64,000 nucleotides of DNA from a virus. The translations under genes were made by a program, and so were the position numbers. The notes under the pieces were generated by a model. It saw only the letters and a program-made list of their open reading frames with translations. It did not search any database and had not been told where the DNA came from. The number at the start of each line of letters is the position of its first letter. The first letter of the stretch is position 1. Shown piece after piece: positions 1-5,933 of the stretch. The DNA lies in the IMG/VR virus record IMGVR_UViG_3300046542_000168, positions 43,408-107,407 of that record, one strand, 5' to 3'.

Positions 1-21
1 ACACTTTCTCAACTTTCCCTG

Positions 22-49
22 TTGACAGGAGTTGAAAGTCGTGTAGTAT
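22..49 (+). promoter_or_regulatory. sigma70-type promoter
   Basis: TTGACA (22-27) and TAGTAT (44-49) are separated by 16 bp, a near-consensus host sigma70 promoter about 80 bp upstream of the first gene. It probably drives the gene at 131 and perhaps the tRNA array beyond. Confidence 0.6.
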
Positions 50-100
50 GGCGTCTCCAGTTTGCTCAAGGGCAGACTGACGTAAGAACAGAATTTATTT

Positions 101-123
101 CAGTAAGTCAGTAAGACAGGAAG
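101..123 (+). promoter_or_regulatory. recurring CAGTAAGTCAGTAAG leader with RBS
   Basis: CAGTAAGTCAGTAAG is followed by ACAGGAAGA, which supplies the Shine-Dalgarno for the GTG start at 131. Nearly the same leader precedes the genes at 43235, 56968 and 60758, so it is a shared 5' UTR element rather than chance. Its role is unknown; it could set translation or bind a regulator. Confidence 0.55.
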
Positions 124-130
124 AACTAAA

Positions 131-745
131 GTGACCCAGATTTCCGTAACTCGTGCTCTCGCCCAGGTTAAGAGCCTGAATGACCGCATTCAACGTGGCA
201 CCGTAGCACAGTTCATCGCAATTGCCGTAGGTGGTAAGGTTTCCGGTAAGTCCTCTGTTCAAGAGGCAGAGCAAACCGTTACTAGCAACCTACAGTCCGT
301 CCAGGGCCTAATTGCCCAGCGGAACACCCTCAAATCAGCCATCGTCAAGAGCAACGCGACCACTACGGTGTCGATCGCCGGTAAAGTCATGACTGTGGCT
401 GAGGCCATCGAGCGTAAGTCCTCGATCATCCTCGAACACAACCTACTCCAGCAGATCCGTGGCCAGCAGAATCAAGCCATTGCTGCTGTAGATCGCCACA
501 ACGTCGATGTACGTCAACGCTGTGACAATCTCCTGGCCCAGGCTTATGGCCGTGACGTGAAGATCAGCGAGGCCGACAGTCAGGCTATCACCGGCCCATA
601 CGAAGAGAAGCACAAAGCTGCTCTGGTAGATGCGAACAAGCTGGACACTGTTATCGAAAAGATGCAGGCCGAGTTGGACGCTTTTACCCTGGAAGTAGAC
701 TTCGCCCTGAGTGAAGTAAACGCTAAGACTCTGATCGAAGCGTAA
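131..745 (+). CDS. helical coiled-coil phage protein, unknown function
   Basis: A 204-residue protein starting at GTG, chosen because AGGAAGA sits just upstream. It is rich in Ala, Gln, Lys and Leu and reads as long amphipathic helices, with a short internal segment around residues 75-95 (AGKVMTVAEAIERK). That layout (helix, T-x-x-x-V-x-x-A-I hairpin, helix) resembles coiled-coil proteins of unknown role seen in other large phages. No signal peptide or membrane segment is visible. It stands alone between a promoter and the tRNA array. Function is not assignable. Confidence 0.8.
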   Translation: MTQISVTRALAQVKSLNDRIQRGTVAQFIAIAVGGKVSGKSSVQEAEQTVTSNLQSVQGLIAQRNTLKSAIVKSNATTTVSIAGKVMTVAEAIERKSSIILEHNLLQQIRGQQNQAIAAVDRHNVDVRQRCDNLLAQAYGRDVKISEADSQAITGPYEEKHKAALVDANKLDTVIEKMQAELDAFTLEVDFALSEVNAKTLIEA

Positions 746-1077
746 CACAGTTCAAACAAGTTTTCTCTTGTGACAGCGAGTTGTCTTAACTTAGCTGGGC
801 TTCTAGGGGTGAGCCTATCACCTCTAACAATTACTGGCATGTAATCATAAACGACCAGTCCCGCCATTTCTGGGACATATCCTTCGTAGGGATTTTAAGC
901 AGTGACTAAGTTCATCGCTCAACGTTTAACCAGTAAAGATGCAACGCTCAACGAAGAAACTTTTAAACAGGTAACTTCTAAAGGCCAAAGCTTCTAAAAT
1001 CCCAGAACAAGGTTGAGTAGTGGTTAGCTATCGACTCTGACGACGCCCTGGGCTGCTGTTCACAAGAAACCCATTAT
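746..1077. other. 332-bp intergenic stretch before the tRNA array
   Basis: No convincing gene is present. It contains an 8-bp hairpin (805-812 with 818-825, one G-U pair), a 5-bp ATTAC/GTAAT hairpin near 830 and a GTCCC/GGGAC hairpin near 857-875. These suggest a structured leader or processing region for the tRNA transcript, or a weak terminator of the first gene. Confidence 0.4.
902..997 (+). CDS. possible 31-residue ORF
   Basis: A GTG-initiated reading frame of 31 codons with phage-like codon use, preceded by AGGGAT about 13 bases upstream, which is too distant for a good ribosome site. Nothing in the peptide is recognisable. It may equally be non-coding leader sequence. Confidence 0.2.
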   Translation: MTKFIAQRLTSKDATLNEETFKQVTSKGQSF

Positions 1078-1153
1078 AGAGGATTGGCGAAGTGGGAACG
1101 CTACGGGCTTTGATCCCGTCATTGACTAGGTTCGATCCCTAGATCCTCTTCCA
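1078..1153 (+). tRNA. tRNA-Gln (UUG)
   Basis: The acceptor stem AGAGGAT/ATCCTCT pairs perfectly, the anticodon stem ACGGG/CCCGT encloses loop CTTTGAT with anticodon TTG, the T loop is TTCGATC and CCA is encoded. It is the first member of the array and reads CAA. Confidence 0.93.
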
Positions 1154-1315
1154 CATTCGAAGTATCGTTGAAAACTACGGTTGTCTACGCGCAAACGCCG
1201 GACTTCGAACTCTACATACCTGGGAACTCAAGCGCCTTGGTTTGTACAATCCACTCGACCAACCGGATGGATTCAGACGCATGGGATCGTCTCTAACTTA
1301 TCCCTACCTATTTCT

Positions 1316-1391
1316 ACCCAGGTAGCTCAACTGGCAGAGCAGCGGCCTCCAAAGCCGTTGGTTGTAGGTTCGACTCCTACCCTCGGTGCCA
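1316..1391 (+). tRNA. tRNA-Trp (CCA)
   Basis: Acceptor ACCCAGG/CCTCGGT has one C-C mismatch. The anticodon stem GCGGC/GCCGT encloses CTCCAAA (anticodon CCA), the T loop is TTCGACT and CCA is encoded. It reads UGG. Confidence 0.9.
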
Positions 1392-1395
1392 CTTC

Positions 1396-1471
1396 GCAGA
1401 TATAGATTAAACGGATAAATCACGCGGCTTTCAACCGCACGTTCCGAGTTCGATGCTCGGTATCTGCACCA
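1396..1471 (+). tRNA. tRNA-Glu (UUC)
   Basis: Acceptor GCAGATA/TATCTGC is perfect and the D stem GATT/AATC is visible. The anticodon loop CTTTCAA gives TTC, and the terminal CCA is encoded. The last anticodon-stem pair is a C-A mismatch. Confidence 0.9.
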
Positions 1472-1493
1472 TTATTCAAGTTAAGGAAGACTC

Positions 1494-1637
1494 ATGGCTC
1501 AGAAGCCTTACGATGCAACTAAAGAACACACCCCGTTCGACCGTACCCGTAAAACAGATGGGAAAGGTCGTCACCCTAATAAGGGGTTGAGTTCGAAGCA
1601 CCCGGTGTCGGGCAAGAAGAACCGATACTTCGAATGA
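1494..1637 (+). CDS. 47-residue basic protein inside the tRNA array
   Basis: ATG at 1494 follows the ribosome site AAGGAAGA at the right distance. The 47 residues are strongly basic (many Lys, Arg and His) and largely disordered, beginning MAQKPYDATKEH and ending KKNRYFE. It sits between tRNA-Glu and the next folded spacer on the same strand, so it is probably translated from the tRNA transcript. Size and charge suggest nucleic-acid or ribosome contact. No family is recognised. Confidence 0.65.
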   Translation: MAQKPYDATKEHTPFDRTRKTDGKGRHPNKGLSSKHPVSGKKNRYFE

Positions 1638-1642
1638 TTCCA

Positions 1643-1736
1643 CCAGGGAGGCTATAGGGGTCTTATGACCGCTCCCCGCTGCTGAGGCTACTCAGTTGTC
1701 CCGATGACAGGCAACAGCGTCCTACCCGCTCCCTGG
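1643..1736 (+). ncRNA. closed-stem folded RNA between tRNAs
   Basis: An 8-bp perfect stem (CCAGGGAG 1643-1650 with CTCCCTGG 1729-1736) encloses smaller hairpins such as GGTC-TTAT-GACC, CTGA-TCAG and TGTC-GACA, giving a multi-branched 94-nt fold. It lacks a T loop or an obvious anticodon, so it is not a normal tRNA. It may be a tRNA relic, a processing element or a small RNA. Confidence 0.35.
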
Positions 1737-1744
1737 AGCGCTGA

Positions 1745-1763
1745 GGCACTAGAGAATAGTGCC
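1745..1763 (+). other. 7-bp hairpin before tRNA-Phe
   Basis: GGCACTA/TAGTGCC with loop GAGAA ends 10 bases before tRNA-Phe. No U-run follows, so a processing signal is more likely than a terminator. Confidence 0.35.
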
Positions 1764-1773
1764 GTTTATATTC

Positions 1774-1849
1774 GCATTCTAAGCTAACCCGGTGAAAGCG
1801 ACGGATTGAAAATCCGTAGAGACTGGTTCGACTCCAGTAGATTGCACCA
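1774..1849 (+). tRNA. tRNA-Phe (GAA)
   Basis: Acceptor GCATTCT/AGATTGC has one T-T mismatch. The anticodon stem ACGGA/TCCGT is perfect with loop TTGAAAA (GAA), the T loop is TTCGACT and CCA is encoded. Confidence 0.92.
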
Positions 1850-1850
1850 T

Positions 1851-1924
1851 AACAATGAGAACCAGGGTACTGGTTGAGTAGCAGCCCATGGAGCCGCCAA
1901 AGGCGCTGGGCCCGGTTCATTGTT
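1851..1924 (+). ncRNA. 74-nt closed-stem folded RNA between tRNAs
   Basis: AACAATGA (1851-1858) pairs perfectly with TCATTGTT (1917-1924). Inside are ACCAG/CTGGT and GCCC/GGGC arms, the second carrying a GCCGCC/GGCGC extension, so a three-way junction is possible. The 74-nt length matches a tRNA, but no T loop or anticodon arm is present. It begins two bases after tRNA-Phe. Confidence 0.35.
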
Positions 1925-1991
1925 GTACTGTACGCACTGGCCAGCGTACTTCGCGTTTACGGTAGAGGTCGCAAACCGCTTTATTTTCCCT

Positions 1992-2068
1992 ACTGGTATA
2001 GTTCAACTGGAAAGAGCATCCGCCTTCTAAGTGGTTAGTTGGGGGTTCGAATCCCTCTACCAGTGCCA
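1992..2068 (+). tRNA. tRNA-Arg (UCU)
   Basis: Acceptor ACTGGTA/TACCAGT is perfect. The anticodon loop CTTCTAA gives TCT, reading AGA (and AGG by wobble), codons that are rare in GC-rich pseudomonads. The T loop is TTCGAAT and CCA is encoded. Confidence 0.92.
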
Positions 2069-2116
2069 GATATGCAAGAAAGTTGTAGAAAGTTCGAACT
2101 ATTTTCATATTGCCTA

Positions 2117-2145
2117 TTGACAAAATAGAAAAGTGTGAGAATATT
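2117..2145 (+). promoter_or_regulatory. promoter inside the tRNA array
   Basis: TTGACA (2117-2122), a 17-bp spacer and AATATT (2140-2145) form a good sigma70 promoter about 55 bp upstream of tRNA-Asp. It would boost transcription of the downstream tRNAs. Confidence 0.55.
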
Positions 2146-2203
2146 CACGGACTCGAAGTTACCTTCGACTGAATTACCCCTCTTGTATGTAGTTCCCCTC
2201 TTA

Positions 2204-2279
2204 GCCTAATGATTCCTCTGGGAAGGAAGACGCACTGTCGATGCGTTCGCTGCGGTTTCGAATACCGTATTAGGCGCCA
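2204..2279 (+). tRNA. tRNA-Asp (GUC)
   Basis: Acceptor GCCTAAT/ATTAGGC and anticodon stem ACGCA/TGCGT are perfect. Loop CTGTCGA gives anticodon GTC, and CCA is encoded. Confidence 0.93.
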
Positions 2280-2284
2280 TATTT

Positions 2285-2362
2285 GCCCTTGTAGCTCTTA
2301 ACTGGCAGAGCAGCCGCCTTGTAAGCGGACGGTTGGGAGTTCGAATCTCTCCTGGGGCACCA
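2285..2362 (+). tRNA. tRNA-Thr (UGU)
   Basis: Acceptor GCCCTTG/CTGGGGC contains a G-U pair and a T-T mismatch. Anticodon loop CTTGTAA gives TGT, the T loop is TTCGAAT and CCA is encoded. Confidence 0.87.
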
Positions 2363-2369
2363 TATTCTT

Positions 2370-2445
2370 TCCGGTATAGCTCAGTTGGTAGAGCAGCGGC
2401 CCGATAAGCCGTTTGTCACTAGTTCAAGTCTAGTTACCGGGACCA
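2370..2445 (+). tRNA. tRNA-Ile (GAU)
   Basis: Acceptor TCCGGTA/TACCGGG pairs with one T-G. The canonical D arm TAGCTCAGTTGGTAGAGC is present, loop CCGATAA gives anticodon GAT, and CCA is encoded. Confidence 0.93.
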
Positions 2446-2450
2446 TCTAT

Positions 2451-2524
2451 GGGCTGTAAGAATTACGACAGTTCGCCTGCCTTGCACGCAGGAAGCCAGG
2501 GTTTGACTCCCTGACGGTCCACCA
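2451..2524 (+). tRNA. tRNA-Ala (UGC)
   Basis: Acceptor GGGCTGT/ACGGTCC pairs with two wobbles. Anticodon stem CCTGC/GCAGG is perfect with loop CTTGCAC (TGC). The T loop is TTTGACT and CCA is encoded. Confidence 0.92.
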
Positions 2525-2592
2525 TTACAAATGCAGAGACTTACGGCTTATGTCGTTACAAGTCAAACCGGGGATATGCACCCCTTTACAAT

Positions 2593-2674
2593 AGCGAGAG
2601 AGTTAAGACTGTCTGGTGATGTCGCCCGGCTCATAACCGGCTGCTTTGTGGTTCGATTCCACCTCTCGCCACCA
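2593..2674 (+). tRNA. tRNA-Met (CAU), unusually long D region
   Basis: The anticodon loop CTCATAA gives CAT. The T arm GTGG-TTCGATT-CCAC and encoded CCA are clear, and GCGAGA/TCTCGC pairs in the acceptor after an A-C mismatch at the first position. The distance from the 5' end to the anticodon is about five bases longer than normal, so the D arm is atypical. The anticodon stem lacks the three G-C pairs of initiator tRNA, so elongator Met is more likely; a lysidine-modified Ile tRNA is not excluded. Confidence 0.75.
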
Positions 2675-2680
2675 TATTTG

Positions 2681-2766
2681 AAGAGAGAACCTGGGTTCAA
2701 GTCCCTTGTCTCGGAAGGCCCGCCTGTATAACAGGGCTGATAGCTTAGTGGATTAAAGCGCTCTTC
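2681..2766 (+). other. tRNA-like arms in non-standard order, relic or permuted tRNA
   Basis: GAAGAG (2680-2685) can pair with CTCTTC (2761-2766). Between them lie a T-arm-like segment (GGGTTCAAGTCCC), a GGCCC/GGGCT pairing and a D-arm-like GCTT-AAGC hairpin. That is the order expected for a circularly permuted tRNA, but the T stem is only three pairs and the acceptor match only five. A decayed pair of tRNA fragments explains it as well. Confidence 0.25.
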
Positions 2767-2838
2767 ATCTCACACACTGGGTTGCTCCCCATGTGAACAC
2801 TCGCCACAGAGTGTATAAATAAGTGTGGCACGATCAAT

Positions 2839-2915
2839 TGGACATAAGCTAACTAGGCGGAAGCGGGTGGCTGTTAACCACCAGATGCTAGGTTCGAATC
2901 CTAGATGTCCAGCCA
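2839..2915 (+). tRNA. tRNA-Asn (GUU)
   Basis: Acceptor TGGACAT/ATGTCCA and anticodon stem GGTGG/CCACC are perfect. Loop CTGTTAA gives GTT, the T loop is TTCGAAT and CCA is encoded. Confidence 0.94.
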
Positions 2916-3031
2916 ACTTTGCGACGTGAGGTTTTATGCCCACGATCCTTCCAGGGCTTACCTGGGAGAGATGAGAGTCGCGCATTAAGCTGTCTGCTAG
3001 GCCCGGACGTTAAATGGGCGACAAGATCAAT

Positions 3032-3107
3032 ACCCCGATGGCTGATCGTCTTAGGCAATCGCCTGCAAAGCGATATCAGGCTGGTTAGATTCCAGCTCGG
3101 GGTTCCA
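3032..3107 (+). tRNA. tRNA-Cys (GCA)
   Basis: Acceptor ACCCCGA/TCGGGGT and anticodon stem ATCGC/GCGAT are perfect. Loop CTGCAAA gives GCA. The T loop reads TTAGATT instead of TTCGANT. CCA is encoded. Confidence 0.92.
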
Positions 3108-3115
3108 GTTATAAA

Positions 3116-3201
3116 GGTCGTTGTAGAGTCAGATGGCTACTGACAGGGCGCTGTAAACGCCCCGCTTCTGCTAGAGGTTCAATTCCATCCTTCGACCACC
3201 A
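3116..3201 (+). tRNA. tRNA-Tyr (GUA)
   Basis: A class II tRNA with a long variable arm, as expected for bacterial Tyr. Anticodon stem GGGCG/CGCCC is perfect with loop CTGTAAA (GTA), and D stem GTCA/TGAC is clear. The acceptor pairs five of seven positions, so it is somewhat degenerate. CCA is encoded. Confidence 0.85.
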
Positions 3202-3287
3202 ATTTGCCGTATAGGTGCCATACCCGAAAGCATTCGTGCAGTGAGGGCAGGTTATCGTCCCCTTCCCAGGGCGGCAGACGCGAGAAT

Positions 3288-3364
3288 GAGACGTTGGCCG
3301 ACCGGCGCTAGGCAACAGGCTTTTAACCTGTATTAATCTGGTTCGATTCCAGAGCGTTTCACCA
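3288..3364 (+). tRNA. tRNA-Lys (UUU)
   Basis: Acceptor GAGACGT/GCGTTTC pairs with two wobbles. Anticodon stem ACAGG/CCTGT is perfect with loop CTTTTAA (TTT), the T loop is TTCGATT and CCA is encoded. Confidence 0.92.
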
Positions 3365-3369
3365 ACAAT

Positions 3370-3437
3370 GGAGGGTCCGCTGGGACGGGACTACTGAAGA
3401 AGTAGAGAGTGTGGTTAGAATCCACTACCCTTCGCCT
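3370..3437 (+). pseudogene. degenerate tRNA-like sequence
   Basis: Acceptor GGAGGGT/ACCCTTC, a T arm GTGG-TTAGAAT-CCAC and an anticodon-like CTAC-TGAAGAA-GTAG hairpin are present in tRNA order. The element is only 68 nt, position 33 is G rather than T, the D arm is compressed and the tail is CCT instead of CCA. It looks like a decaying tRNA gene; the original specificity is uncertain. Confidence 0.5.
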
Positions 3438-3442
3438 TATAT

Positions 3443-3530
3443 AGTAGATTGACCGAGAGGCCGATGGTAGGGGATTGCTAATCCCTACGGTGTAACAGCC
3501 GCACAGGTTCGAATCCTGTATCTACTGCCA
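3443..3530 (+). tRNA. tRNA-Ser (GCU)
   Basis: A class II tRNA. Acceptor AGTAGAT/ATCTACT is perfect, anticodon loop TTGCTAA gives GCT, the variable arm is long, the T loop is TTCGAAT and CCA is encoded. It reads AGC and AGU. Confidence 0.93.
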
Positions 3531-3547
3531 TATTCCAGGCAAACAAA

Positions 3548-3568
3548 AGCCGCCTTAGTAGGGCGGCT
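3548..3568 (+). terminator. hairpin after tRNA-Ser
   Basis: AGCCGCC/GGCGGCT with a 7-nt loop, but only CTTG follows, so termination is probably weak. It may act as an attenuator before the oxygenase-like gene. Confidence 0.4.
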
Positions 3569-3635
3569 CTTGACAACGAACTCTACCGTTCATTGTAGGT
3601 GGGATGCACTGGCGTACTCCGAGGGGAATCCTATC

Positions 3636-3941
3636 ATGTGGACGAATGGCCGACAAGGCACCGGGTACGCGAAACTAACGCTCCTAGCCACCTCCAGGCT
3701 CGACTGTCACGTTTTACGATATATGCCTGGGGATAGCATTCCATCTCACACAGATAAGCTTGTGGACGGCAGGAAGCACTTCAGGATGAACATCCGGCTA
3801 GCCGGTGAAGACACTTTCAAGTGCTGCAAGGTATTGTTTAGATTCTGGCGGGTTACGATCTTCCGACCGGACCTCTATGAGCACTCAGTACCGGCAGTAA
3901 AGAGAAAACGATACATGCTCAGCATCGGCTGGGTAATATGA
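3636..3941 (+). CDS. small 2OG-Fe(II) dioxygenase-like protein
   Basis: The ATG at 3636 is preferred over an upstream TTG because GAGGGGAA lies ten bases before it. The 101-residue product carries His38-x-Asp40, a distal His83 and following Arg residues (90-92). This is the H-x-D...H...R layout of 2-oxoglutarate- and iron-dependent dioxygenases, within a compact double-stranded beta-helix length. N-terminal GRQGTGYAKL and the R-x-N-I-R-L strand fit small phage members of the family. The substrate is unknown. Its position between tRNA genes raises RNA or translation-factor hydroxylation as an inference only. Confidence 0.6.
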   Translation: MWTNGRQGTGYAKLTLLATSRLDCHVLRYMPGDSIPSHTDKLVDGRKHFRMNIRLAGEDTFKCCKVLFRFWRVTIFRPDLYEHSVPAVKRKRYMLSIGWVI

Positions 3942-3946
3942 TACAA

Positions 3947-4031
<85 letters not shown>

Positions 4032-4083
4032 TTTACAACGATTGAAGGTTGAGCCTATCGCTCCCTCTCGTTACAACGAATAC

Positions 4084-4171
4084 GGCGTGTAGGCTCCATG
4101 GGGAGATGCGGTCTTGAAAACCGTCCCATTGCAGAGATGTGGTGAGGGTTCGATTCCTTTATGCGCCTCCA
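4084..4171 (+). tRNA. tRNA-Ser (UGA)
   Basis: A class II tRNA. Acceptor GGCGTGT/ATGCGCC pairs with wobbles, anticodon loop CTTGAAA gives TGA, the variable arm is long, the T loop is TTCGATT and CCA is encoded. It is the second Ser tRNA of the array and covers UCN codons. Confidence 0.92.
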
Positions 4172-4270
4172 ACTTAACGCACGAGACTGGAGGCTGAAAT
4201 GCCCGTGCGATCCGGCCGATACGGCTCCCAGCCTTGAGCGGGTATGAAAGGATAATGCCTGTAACGCACA

Positions 4271-4296
4271 AACAAAAACACCGCCTTTCGGCGGTG
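4271..4296 (-). terminator. terminator of the leftward mvaT-like gene
   Basis: Read leftward, CACCGCC-GAAA-GGCGGTG is followed by TTTTTGTTTG, a textbook intrinsic terminator 20 bp after the stop codon of the gene at 4317-4706. Confidence 0.8.
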
Positions 4297-4316
4297 CTCA
4301 GGAACGCAAGTGAAGA

Positions 4317-4706
4317 TCAGCCCAGGATAGTTACCCAGCTCTCTACGGACTCATTACCCCACTTCGCTTTCCACTCTTTCAGAGTCTTGTGGTTGCCACC
4401 TTTCGTCTCGATGACTTCGCCGTTGTGCGGGTTTTTGTACTGCTTAACGTGACGCTGACGACGAGTAACGGAAGAGGATTTATCAGAAGCCTGCTTCGAA
4501 GACTTACCGCCGTGGCGACCGTCTGGGTCCATAATACCCAGGATGTCTTTCAACGACTTGCTATATTCGCCCATCAAGCTACGCAGCTTACCTTCGAATT
4601 CCAGTTCTTCTTGCAATTTACCGTCCGACTGGAGGGTAGCCATGCGGGCCTGGAGTTCTTTAATTGCGGCTTCTGTAGCGCGGTATTCAGCAATAACTGA
4701 CGACAT
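4317..4706 (-). CDS. mvaT: MvaT-family H-NS-like DNA-binding protein
   Basis: A 129-residue protein closely matching the chromosomal MvaT/MvaU layout of Pseudomonas. It has an N-terminal coiled-coil oligomerisation domain (EYRATEAAIKELQ), a flexible basic linker around 60-85, and a C-terminal DNA-binding domain with KQYKNPHNGEVIETKGGNHK and a W-K-A-K-W-G motif. MvaT silences AT-rich DNA. A phage copy could protect phage DNA, interfere with host silencing or tune phage genes. The start at 4706 is preferred to the ATG 15 bases upstream because GGGGAAC then serves as ribosome site. It is the only leftward gene in the tRNA array. Confidence 0.92.
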   Translation of the reverse strand: MSSVIAEYRATEAAIKELQARMATLQSDGKLQEELEFEGKLRSLMGEYSKSLKDILGIMDPDGRHGGKSSKQASDKSSSVTRRQRHVKQYKNPHNGEVIETKGGNHKTLKEWKAKWGNESVESWVTILG

Positions 4707-4800
4707 ATTTGCGTTCCCCATGGGATGTCTGTGTGATGTGTCAGAGGATATACACGGCTTATTATTATGTAAAGCCCTTAGTGTAAAAGTTTTTTAAAAT

Positions 4801-4877
4801 CTCGCTGTAGCTCAGATCGGTAGAGCGCCTGCTTTGGGAGCAGGAGGCCGGGGGTTCGATGCCCTCCAGCGTGACCA
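4801..4877 (+). tRNA. tRNA-Pro (UGG)
   Basis: Acceptor CTCGCTG/CAGCGTG has one mismatch. Anticodon stem CCTGC/GCAGG encloses TTTGGGA (TGG), the D arm TAGCTCAGATCGGTAGAGC is canonical and CCA is encoded. Confidence 0.92.
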
Positions 4878-4892
4878 TATTAAGATGTAGTC

Positions 4893-4967
4893 GTGGGGCC
4901 GTGCTGCCTGGATGTAGCCATCAGGTTGTGACCCTGTTGTCGGAGTTCGAATCTCCACCTCACCCCA
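4893..4967 (+). tRNA. tRNA-His (GUG)
   Basis: Anticodon loop TTGTGAC gives GTG and the discriminator is C73, the His hallmark. Acceptor GTGGGGC/ACCTCAC has one wobble and one mismatch. The base before G1 is C rather than the encoded G-1 usual in bacteria, so G-1 may have to be retained or added differently. Confidence 0.85.
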
Positions 4968-4972
4968 ATTTA

Positions 4973-5049
4973 GCGTGCTTCGTATAGCCAGGTTATTACC
5001 TCCGGCTTCCACCCGGATGACAACAGTTCGAATCTGTTAGCCCGCACCA
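4973..5049 (+). tRNA. tRNA-Gly (UCC)
   Basis: Acceptor GCGTGCT/AGCCCGC has one T-C mismatch. Anticodon stem TCCGG/CCGGA encloses CTTCCAC (TCC), the T loop is TTCGAAT and CCA is encoded. Confidence 0.9.
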
Positions 5050-5053
5050 ATTC

Positions 5054-5127
5054 GCTCGATTAGCTCAATGGGAGAGCAGAGCCCTTACAAGGCTTTTACG
5101 GTGGTTCGATTCCATCATTGAGCACCA
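5054..5127 (+). tRNA. tRNA-Val (UAC)
   Basis: Acceptor GCTCGAT/ATTGAGC pairs with one wobble. Anticodon loop CTTACAA gives TAC, the D arm TAGCTCAATGGGAGAGC is canonical and CCA is encoded. It is the last tRNA of the array. Confidence 0.94.
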
Positions 5128-5188
5128 TATTACGGATGAATGAGGTACATGCCCTCAGCCCTTACGGGTGCCGTAACCCCACCTCTGA

Positions 5189-5213
5189 AACCCAGCCCTC
5201 TGCTGGGTTTTTT
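5189..5213 (+). terminator. strong terminator closing the tRNA array
   Basis: AACCCAGC-CCTCT-GCTGGGTT with a run of six T. It separates the tRNA transcript from the virion module that starts 18 bp later. Confidence 0.85.
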
Positions 5214-5230
5214 CGTTCCTGAGAAAAGAT

Positions 5231-5641
5231 ATGGCCGGAAACCCGAACCTACAAAAAGGTGGTGCCTCGCTGAATCCAGCAGGACGCCCGAAAGAAACCC
5301 CCGAACAGAAAGCCGCGAAGCTGAAGCAAAGTAAGCTGCGGAAGACTGAGAAAGCCCTACTTAACCTCAATGCGGCTGCCCTGGAGAACATCCGGCGAAG
5401 TGTAGAGGGTGAAGACATCGATAAAGAAGTGGTTAACACCAGTAAGTGGGTTGTAACGACAACTGTAACCGTTTCTAAGGCCGCAATGACCGAAGAGATG
5501 GAGTTGAACGGCCTGAAGGACAAAGCGGGCAGAGAGGCCCTAACAGAGGCCCAGGCAGATGAAGATGACGCCAGTGATGCTATCGCTGAGTTCTCGCTTC
5601 ACATGCTCCCTACCCCAGCCCAGTTGAAAGGCGTTAAGTAA
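5231..5641 (+). CDS. probable small terminase or packaging accessory protein
   Basis: A 136-residue protein with an N-terminal GNPNL...LNPAGRPKET segment. That GNPxGRPK-like basic motif is typical of a phage family usually found next to terminase genes (DUF5681-like). A Lys/Glu-rich helical middle (30-60) and an acidic, Ala-rich C terminus follow. The position at the head of the virion module, 1.4 kb before the large terminase, supports a DNA-packaging role. The winged-helix fold usual for small terminases is not obvious by eye. It overlaps the next gene by one base. Confidence 0.5.
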   Translation: MAGNPNLQKGGASLNPAGRPKETPEQKAAKLKQSKLRKTEKALLNLNAAALENIRRSVEGEDIDKEVVNTSKWVVTTTVTVSKAAMTEEMELNGLKDKAGREALTEAQADEDDASDAIAEFSLHMLPTPAQLKGVK

Positions 5642-5931
5642 TGCCAGCAGGTTTACAAACCTGGGATGAATACGGACGCCTCCGATTAGATACCAGTGTG
5701 CGTATGGCAAACATCGTTGGCCTAGTTTATACAAACGGGACAAACGGTAGTATTGCTACTGACACATCTAAGGGCACACCGTTCTTCTATGTAACCCTTC
5801 CCTTCGACCCCTCCATTAGTACGCTTCTCCCGACTGTATATTTCAGTGGTAACACACTTATCTGGCAGTACATAGGCGGTACTGGGTATACCGCCCCAGT
5901 CGGTGTCTACATAACATATGGATTCTTTTAA
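5641..5931 (+). CDS. virion-associated protein, MPAG family, short copy
   Basis: A 96-residue, beta-rich protein whose start overlaps the previous stop (TAATG). It opens MPAGLQTWDEYGRLRLD and is clearly paralogous at its N terminus to the next gene, which opens MPAGFQSINDSGTVQID. Ser, Thr and Gly richness with aromatic strand ends suggests an exposed virion protein. Function is unknown. Confidence 0.75.
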   Translation: MPAGLQTWDEYGRLRLDTSVRMANIVGLVYTNGTNGSIATDTSKGTPFFYVTLPFDPSISTLLPTVYFSGNTLIWQYIGGTGYTAPVGVYITYGFF

Positions 5932-5933
5932 CC

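Noticed and set aside
1153-1316. A further tRNA between tRNA-Gln and tRNA-Trp
   Set aside because: TTCGAAC and a TTGTACA loop hint at tRNA arms, but acceptor and T stems do not pair; left as unexplained spacer.
2531-3143. Reading frames of 66-74 codons across the tRNA array
   Set aside because: They read straight through well-supported tRNA genes.
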